64,000 nucleotides of DNA from Rhabdophis nuchalis. Lineage: Eukaryota > Chordata > Lepidosauria > Squamata > Natricidae. Positions 57,924 through 64,000 of this stretch are shown here, piece after piece. The stretch is taken from the NCBI GenBank assembly GCA_039707465.1, contig CM077644.1:195707962-195771961 (forward strand), written 5' to 3'. A program made the translations under genes and the position numbers. The notes below the pieces were generated by a model that was given only the letters and a program-made list of their open reading frames with translations, made no database searches and was not told the origin of the DNA. Within the stretch, counting starts at the first letter, position 1. The number at the start of each line of letters is the position of its first letter.

Positions 57924-58907
57924 CAGTGGTGGGTTTCAATTTTTTTTACTACCTATTCTGTGGGTGTGGCCTGTTTTGTGGGAGTGGCTTAGCATTCATG
58001 ATGCCAGCTGGGAGTGGCTTGGCATTCATGTGACTGGGTGGGAGTGGCCAAGTCAATGTCACTGAATTCTTTGCCCCAATGAATGACCTACAAAAAGAAG
58101 GTATAAAAAAGGAAATTTATTATTTTGTGCACTTACTACTTAAATAAGAATAAAATAAGTACACACAACAATAAAAGAGCTACTTACAGAAGGAAGATGA
58201 CTGTCCTTGCCTGTCTTCAATATCACTGACCACCTTGCTCCAATGACCTGCACAAAAAAGAGACACAGAAAGGAAGACTTAATTGCATGCACTTACACCT
58301 TACATAAGAATAACAATGGAAGAGATACACACTAGTACTTACTCATGTTATTGTTTTTGTGGTTGAAGATGTTTCCAGATTGTTCTTAGGCTTCTAGACT
58401 CCTCAGTTGCACTTTTCTTGCTCTTCACTCATGGATCATCAGCCATGTGATAGTGGGCTCTGAGCAGGGGTGGTTCCTGCCAGTTCTAACTTCTTCTATA
58501 GAAGAGGTTCCACAGTGCCATTTAGAATCAGCTCCAGCTCCCTCCCCCCGCCCGTCCGCACATCCTCAAGATGATGAGCGAGAGGAGGAATTCTGGGAGT
58601 TGAATCCCAGAAGTCTTAAAGCTATCAAGTTTGAACACCCCTGAGGTTTTTTTTTTTCTAAAGGATTAAAGGTGCAACTTGACAGCTTTAAGACTTGCTT
58701 CAATGCCAGAGTTCCTGAGTCAACATTTTGGTTGCTAAGCAAGAGCGTTGTTAAGTGAGTTTCACCACATTTTACAAGGTGGCCATGCCCACCCAGTCAC
58801 ATGACTGCCAAGCCACTCCAACCCGGTCACATGGCCGACAAGCCACTCCCACAAAGCAGGCCACACCTACAGAAGAGGTTCTAAAAAAATTTTGAAACCC
58901 GCCACTG
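57924..58907. mobile_element. hAT-type element (984 bp)
   Basis: Ends cagtggtgggtttcaa and ttgaaacccgccactg are perfect complements over 16 bp. Flanks atttagat and gctctgag do not match, so a later rearrangement is likely. The interior has gtgggagtggcttagcattc twice and a MITE scrap (gaattctgggagttgaatcc). It lies at the 3' edge of the transposase pseudogene below. Confidence 0.7.
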
Positions 58908-59288
58908 GCTCTGAGCCACTTTTTGACTGTAGGAATTGGGTCCCATCTCTTAGCAGGCATGCCAACAACTCTTATTGTCATTAGCTTGCTAATGTTTGGA
59001 ACAGTTAGGCGGGTTCTTTGTTCTGAACATATGAGGTTCATTCCGCCTCTGTTGAACTAACAGCAATTGTCCTGACAATATCTCTTATCTTTTTTGATAC
59101 TGGCAGGAATTTTCTAGGTCTTTAGATCTTTGAGTACATTTTCCCAAAAAATATCTGTGGTCGTTCAACTCAATTTCATAATTAAACATTTTGCCAAAGT
59201 CAATCAATCCTGCCTCTGCTTCTGCCCATGGACTGACTATATCTTCAATATCTATAGCTTCTGCCCATGCCTTCTGCCTTCAATAGGT

Positions 59289-60740
59289 TGTTGAGAGTGT
59301 GGTGGCCCAACAGTTTCCACGACACTTGGATGAAGTTGACTATCTAGATTCGCGCCAGTCCGGCTTCCGACCCGGGCACAGTACCGAGACGGCATTGGTC
59401 GCATTGGTCGATGATCTCTGGAGGGCACGAGATAGAGGATTTTTCTCTATCCTAGTCCTCTCAGCGGCTTTTGATACCATCGACCATGGTATCCTATTAC
59501 GCCGACTGGGGGGGTTGGGGCTGAGAGGCACCGTTCTACGGTGGTTCTCGTCCTACCTCTCTGGTCGGTCACAATATGTGTTGACGGGGGAGAAGAGGTC
59601 GACTTCTAGATCCCTCTTATGTGGGGTCCCTCAGGGGTCGGTCCTCTCGCCCCTGCTGTTCAACATATATATGAAGCCGCTGGGTGAGATCATCCGTGGT
59701 TTCGGGGTGGGATATCATCTGTACGCTGATGATACCCAGCTGTACATATCCACCCCGGACCACCCCAATGATGCCGTCGAGGTTATGTCCCGGTGCTTGG
59801 AGGCTGTACGGATCTGGATGGGTAGTAACAAACTCAGGCTCAACCCGTCCAAGACTGAGTGGCTGTGGCTTCCGGCACCCCGTTTCAGCCAGATTATTCC
59901 AACTCTGGCCATTGGGGGCAAAACACCAGCCCCTGTGGAGAAGGCACGCAATCTAGGTGTCCTCCTGGACTCCCGGCTGACTATGGAAGACCAGGTGGCG
60001 GCCGTGGCCAGGGGGGCATTCCATCAGGTACGCCTGATGCGCCAATTGCGTCCCTTACTGGATCGGGGAGCCTTACGCACAGTCACTCAAGCACTCGTCA
60101 CATCTCGACTTGACTATTGCAATGCTCTCTACATGGGGCTTCCCTTGAAGTGCACCCGAAGACTACAGTTAGTCCAGAACGCGGCCGCACGGATAATTAC
60201 GGGAGCGCCTAAACACTCCCATATAACACCTGTCCTACGCGAGCTCCACTGGCTTCCTGTGGTCTTTCGGGTGCGCTTCAAGGTCCTAATGACCATCTTC
60301 AAAACACTCCATGGCTCGGGACCTAGCTATCTGCAAGACCCTCTCCTGCCCCATACATCCCTGGGACCGACACGCTCCCACAGAGAGGGCCTCCTCAGGG
60401 TGCCGTCGGTCGGGCAATGTCGACTGGCGGCGCCCAGGAGGAGGGCCTTCTCTGTGGCAGGGCCGGCCCTTTGGAATGACCTGCCCCCTGAAATCCGCAC
60501 CATTCCTGACCTCCGCCTCTTCCGCAAATGTCTTAAGACTCACTTCTTTCAACTAGCCGGCCTTGTGTAACCCCAGCACCGCCAATTATAAACGAGGGTT
60601 TTAAAAACGGTTACAACACAGGCATCTAATATCTATGTATTTATATTTTGTATTTATTGATTTAATTCTATGTTCGCCGCCCCGAGTCCCTTGTTGTGAG
60701 ATTCATTTATTTATGAAAAATAAATAAATAAATAAATAAA
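59289..60740 (+). mobile_element. L2 LINE inserted in the transposase pseudogene
   Basis: 5'-truncated at the RT (VVESVVAQQ) and ends in the L2 tail cgccccgagtccc, then (ataa)n. Both flanks share the 39-bp phrase starting gcttctgcccatggactg and ending caatatctata (59216-59254 and 60786-60824), a likely long target duplication or pre-existing tandem. Confidence 0.88.
59299..60570 (+). pseudogene. L2 reverse transcriptase (423 codons) lacking the first catalytic Asp
   Basis: Open from 59299 to 60570. It has [44 protein letters not shown] (Y142-D145) and the full C-terminal domain ending FFQLAGL. At palm motif A it reads SILVLSAAFDTIDH, where the family reads SILVLLDLSAAFDTIDH. Nine bases (three codons) including the catalytic Asp codon are deleted near 59459. 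The frame survives but the enzyme cannot polymerise. The EN and pre-RT parts are missing through 5' truncation. Confidence 0.88.
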
Positions 60741-61696
60741 TATCTATAGCTTCCTTCAATATCCCACTGCCTTCAATATCTATAGCTTCTGCCCATGGAC
60801 TGACTATATCTTCAATATCTATATCTATATCTATATCTTCAGTAATCTGGCTCCAAATATGTGACAAATTGTAATTTGTTTGCATCTGGCAATTGGCTAC
60901 CTGTTTTTAGATGTTCGTAATCCATTCGCCTTTTCTTCAAATTGGTGATTATGCTTGCCAAAAGATTTTCATGAGGAAGGGCAACAAATCGTTGATTTTG
61001 AACTAATTTTATGTTTTCGAAGGCTTCTGAAGTTATCATTCTGTCAATCTTTTTTTCATATGGGCCCTTTCCCCGTCTAAGCATTTCAAATGCTTTAATT
61101 GATTGCAATACCAATTTTCCAGCCTTGATGATATCTGTGTTTCTCCCCTGCAGGGCATTTGACAGAAGAGAAATCTCATTTGGAATATCAATCATGAGGG
61201 CCAAATCGTTCAAAAAATTTAAAATTTAAAAATGGGCAGCCATGCCTGGCAATTTTTCATTGCCCAGAAAAAACTGATGTAGCATTGGATAAGCACGCCA
61301 CACAACTATGGTTGACCTTAGCCCATCTTGGTCCCCAAACTCTGCAAATCTTCATGACTTCAGTGCCCAATTGTTCAGAGATTTGGAAAAGTTCCACCTG
61401 GCTCTTGCAGGATTTCTAGAAAGTATTATTCAATGAATGAATAATGAATGAAAATATTCAATGAATATTTTGAAGTGGTTAACTTGCTTGATTTGTTTTA
61501 TGGCATCATCCAGCACAAGTTGGAGGCAATGGTTCAAGCACTGCCAGTTTACAATGTTTGGGAAGTCTTTAGATATTCTGGTGCTGACTCCAGATTTTCT
61601 CCCAAGCATAACGCTGGCACCATCAGAGCAGAATGCTATTAAATTCTTCTGCAGATATTTGGTGGTAAACCCAACTTTATGTAAGCTTCCCATCGC

Positions 61697-61830
61697 TGCA
61701 GAACATATATTCTGCAGCTGCCTTCTACCAACCTGCCCATATAAAAGCAGCCGCTATGAGACACATAAATTTATGTGCCTCAAAGTGGCTGCTTTTGTAT
61801 GGGCAGGCCAGGTTGGTGCAAGGCAAGAAA
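61697..61830. repeat. Palindromes at the pseudogene's 5' side
   Basis: A 22-bp near-palindrome ctgcagaacatatattctgc.. (61697-61718) is followed by two 45-bp arms (accaacctgcccatataaaa to acacataaa, and the inverse) around ataaatttat. This is a MITE-like hairpin. Superfamily unclear. Confidence 0.7.
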
Positions 61831-61859
61831 CACACAAAATCTTGCAAACCATGCATCAA

Positions 61860-62160
61860 CCTGCACTCTTAAAAGCAACATATTGCATCACAAATAAAAC
61901 GTTTCCAAAAAACAATAATATTTCTTTTAATAAAGATTTTCTGAAAACAATGAATAAAAAAAAATTCCCTAAAAACACTAAATAAAAAAACATTTCCTGG
62001 AAAAAAAAATTCCCTAAAAACAATTAAAAAAACATTTCATGAAAACAATAAATAAATAAAAATTCCATAGAAACAATTTTAAAAAAAATATTTCCTGAAA
62101 AAAATTAACAATTAAATATCCTTTAAAAAAAACATTAAAAGCATAAAGAAAAAAACCCCA
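61860..62160. repeat. A-rich imperfect minisatellite
   Basis: Units of about 35-45 bp combine ttccctaaaaacaa, taaaaaaacatttcctg and poly-A. The repeats are imperfect. Confidence 0.75.
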
Positions 62161-62163
62161 ATC

Positions 62164-62700
62164 ACTTACCAGCAGACAGAATCAGCTGCTCTTCAATGTT
62201 AAGGGTGCAGGCAGTAGGCAGGTAAGCTGGACTGGAGGAACACAGGGACAACCCAGTCAGCTAGGCCCACCTGGCATGGAGCCGAGGTGACTTAGCCAGC
62301 CAGGAGAGGCTGAGGTCTGGGTGGGTGGGTGGGGCAGCAAGAAAGGCCTCAGCCGACCACCATCCGGCTTCCCAGTCTACTGCAAGAAAGGCCTAAGCGA
62401 CTCCCTGGCATCACATAGACTGGTAAGCTAGACGGCACTCCCGGTAGCTTTGCACCCCTCTACCAGCGTGCCCCATGAAGTCCCCTGCCAAGCACCAGCT
62501 GGCTCCGCGCTCTATGTGAGGCTGGGGAATGGTTACAAGGAAGGCCTCAGCAACTTCCTGGCCTCATGTATACTGGGAAACCAAATGGTGCTCACGGTAG
62601 CTTTCCCCTCCCCCAATGTATGCTGTGAAGTTGCAGCCATAGTCTTACTGAGGAGACAGCAGTAACACAGCAGGGCAGGCAAGCCAGAAATCAACAAGGA
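62164..62700 (-). other. G+C-richer region with a splice-donor-like site
   Basis: On the minus strand a CTG/GTAAGTGA donor (GT at 62169-62168) marks the left border. The 530 bp to its right could be a 5' noncoding exon for the hAT-type gene to the left. There is no open frame of note. A repeated phrase (ggcaagaaaggcct) occurs near 62337 and 62380. Confidence 0.25.
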
Positions 62701-62894
62701 TCAAGTTGAGCTTGTTTGGAGGTTCTAGCAGGGGAGCACAGCTATCGTATACCCTTGACCGAAGATTGGTACACTCCTTCTATCTGGGATGGTCATCCTC
62801 TTCCACCAAGTGCACAGCTTCGGGAGGGACACACATGGAGCAGTGAGGGAGGAAGGAGACACCTGCCTAGCCAGCCAGATCAGCCGAATCAACC

Positions 62895-63349
62895 CTGGCG
62901 ATCAATGGGGTGACAGATATTGCAGCCAGATCGCCCTCACATCCCAAAGAAGTGCATGTCAGGTTTACTAAAAAGGCGCTTAGAGACGAAGTCCTTTATA
63001 GAGCTAGGGATCAAAATATTCAGTATAAAGGCCGCCAAGTTACGATTCTTAAGCAATTACCTCGAAGGGTCGAGAACAACGACAGCGATACCAGTTTGTT
63101 ACATCACAACTGAGGAAGAGAGGAGCGACATATAAATGGCTGCTTCCAGAGGGACTTTTAGTGACATGGGAAGGCCAAAAATTAAAGATTGAAAACCTTC
63201 AGGATGCACAAGATTTTTATGAAAATTTTTTTAGAACTAGTAATCATGAGGGTGAAGGAGAGGTGGAAGGCGGAAGTCAGAGAGAGGGGGGAGGCTTGGG
63301 TGTTGGTGGGGGGTGGAGGGGGAGAGAGTGGAGTAATATAAGAGGGTAA
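62895..63349 (+). pseudogene. L1 ORF1 C-terminal part, frameshifted
   Basis: The frame 62910-63113 has EVHVRFTKKALRDEVLYRAR (RRM-like nucleic-acid chaperone domain) and GRQVTILKQLP. A frameshift at about 63070 moves the rest to another frame: KRGATYKWLLPEGLLVTW and FYENFFRTSN, typical of the L1 ORF1 C-terminal domain. It ends in a G-rich tract (63250-63340). The ORF1 N-terminus is not recognisable upstream of 62895. Confidence 0.8.
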
Positions 63350-63389
63350 CTATATAGACTACCAAATCTCAATCCCCACGTAAATAAAG

Positions 63390-64000
63390 ATGTGTCAAGG
63401 GATGAAACTTTTAATGTTGAACGTGAATGGCCTTAATGCTCCAGCTAAGAGGAAAAAAATATTAACTAGATTAAGGGAGTGTAATGCTGATGTATTATGT
63501 ATACAGGAAACTCACATTAAGAAGGGTCAAGCTAGCTTGTTGAATTGCTCTAAACTTGGGAAGTTGTTTGTAGCATCTGCTGATGAAAAAAAGAAGGGAA
63601 TAGCAATATATGTTAAAGAGTATTTATGTCCTAAACAATTATGGGTGGATCAGGAGGGGAGAATGTTGATGTTGGAGGTAGAAATGTTGAAAAATAAAGT
63701 GTTATTAGTAGGCATCTATGCTCCTAATAGTAACCAGGGATACTTCTTCCGGAAAGTTTACCAGAAAATTCTTGTTCTGGAGAATGAGCAGATATGTCTT
63801 CTTGGTGATTTTAATGTGGTAGTAGACAGGGTTAAAGATTATAAACCAGGGAAAATTGACTTGAAAAGGAAAAAGCTTACAGACAAGAGGGTCCTGCCAA
63901 AAGTATGTGGGGAGATGTGGGAAGAATTTGGCCTAAGAGATGCTTGGCGTGAGTTCAACCCGGTTTCTCAACAATACACCTACTACTCCCCCAGGCATAA
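63390..64000 (+). CDS. L1 ORF2 endonuclease, open to the window edge
   Basis: An uninterrupted frame of 203 codons from ATG 63390 runs off the window. It has LMLNVNGLNAPAKRKK (the Asn of the AP-endonuclease), DVLCIQETHIKKG (catalytic Glu), VGIYAPN and LLGDFNVVVDRV (Asp/Asn). The last SDH motif and the RT should lie to the right. The stop of ORF1 is 40 bp upstream, the normal L1 spacing. With no damage in 611 bp, this may be a young L1, although ORF1 is frameshifted. Squamate L1 families are meant; I cannot name the subfamily. Confidence 0.9.
   Translation, partial: MCQGMKLLMLNVNGLNAPAKRKKILTRLRECNADVLCIQETHIKKGQASLLNCSKLGKLFVASADEKKKGIAIYVKEYLCPKQLWVDQEGRMLMLEVEMLKNKVLLVGIYAPNSNQGYFFRKVYQKILVLENEQICLLGDFNVVVDRVKDYKPGKIDLKRKKLTDKRVLPKVCGEMWEEFGLRDAWREFNPVSQQYTYYSPRH

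Larger units (their letters stand above)
58908..61715 (-). pseudogene. KIAA1586-like hAT transposase, fragmented
   Basis: Read right to left. 61693-61430 encodes FCSDGASVMLGRKSGVST and WQCLNHCLQLVLDD (hAT SDG-type catalytic Asp region and a CxxH motif). 61213-60839 encodes DIPNEISLLSNALQGRNTD. After the L2 insertion, 59288-58908 encodes the C-terminal dimerisation part (TVPNISKLMTIRVVG ... KRWDPIPTVKKWL). The family matches the vertebrate KIAA1586 / hAT-derived SUMO-ligase type. The BED finger and first catalytic region upstream of 61693 are missing, and there are stops and frameshifts. It could be a relic of a hAT transposon or of the domesticated gene. Confidence 0.75.

Noticed and set aside
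1..64000. TSLP-like cytokine gene upstream of WDR36, as in mammals.
   Set aside because: I found no frame with the TSLP cysteine pattern. The candidate exon at 5478 does not resemble it.

Overview
The window looks like nuclear DNA of a squamate reptile (lizard or snake; I cannot say which). It is AT-rich, nearly gene-free and packed with non-LTR retrotransposons of three clades at once (CR1, L2, L1), tRNA-headed SINEs of types common in squamates, many hAT-type DNA transposons with 8-bp target duplications, Tigger-like MITEs, one Helitron and two solo-LTR candidates. The only host exon I can name is at the left edge: on the minus strand, 227-412 is the first coding exon of WDR36 (the U3 snoRNP / UTP21 ribosome-biogenesis protein). 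It has a GT donor at 226/225 and ETS motifs just upstream, and the gene runs off the window to the left. Everything to the right is its upstream intergenic DNA.

Layout. 0-6 kb: WDR36 exon 1 and promoter, SINEs, a palindromic hAT MITE, and a CpG-containing promoter-like patch at 5.2-5.9 kb with splice-like signals on both strands. 6-9 kb: mostly unique AT-rich DNA. 9.3-11.3 kb: a 2.0-kb hAT element holding a 100/105-bp GC-rich tandem array and a GA-rich core. 12-21 kb: Tigger-like MITEs, a CR1 fragment and a hAT element encoding a damaged BED finger. 24.5-27.7 kb: a hAT MITE split by a nearly full-length antisense L2. 29-32.4 kb: an LTR, hAT relics and a SINE split by an L2 tail. 35-42 kb: microsatellites, L2 and L1 3' fragments, small hAT MITEs. 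43-46.2 kb: a second large hAT element (TC-rich core plus a nested inverted repeat), then a Helitron with a TAGG-type minisatellite. 48.3-49.2 kb: a hAT MITE carrying a solo LTR. 50.4-55.2 kb: an L2 split by a 3.8-kb CR1 that still encodes the ORF1 esterase. 56.3-57.3 kb: a third hAT element of the shared-core group. 58.9-61.7 kb: a KIAA1586-like hAT transposase pseudogene split by an L2. 62.9-64 kb: the ORF1 end and open ORF2 start of an L1 that continues past the right edge.

No operon or pathway is present. The strongest signals are architectural. Nested insertions can be ordered in time. Two L2 copies have flanking direct repeats of about 40 bp. hAT-type elements with matching internal cores carry different terminal inverted repeats, which suggests end exchange or repeated capture of a core. 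Most long open frames in the low-complexity cores are artefacts of short-period repeats, not genes.
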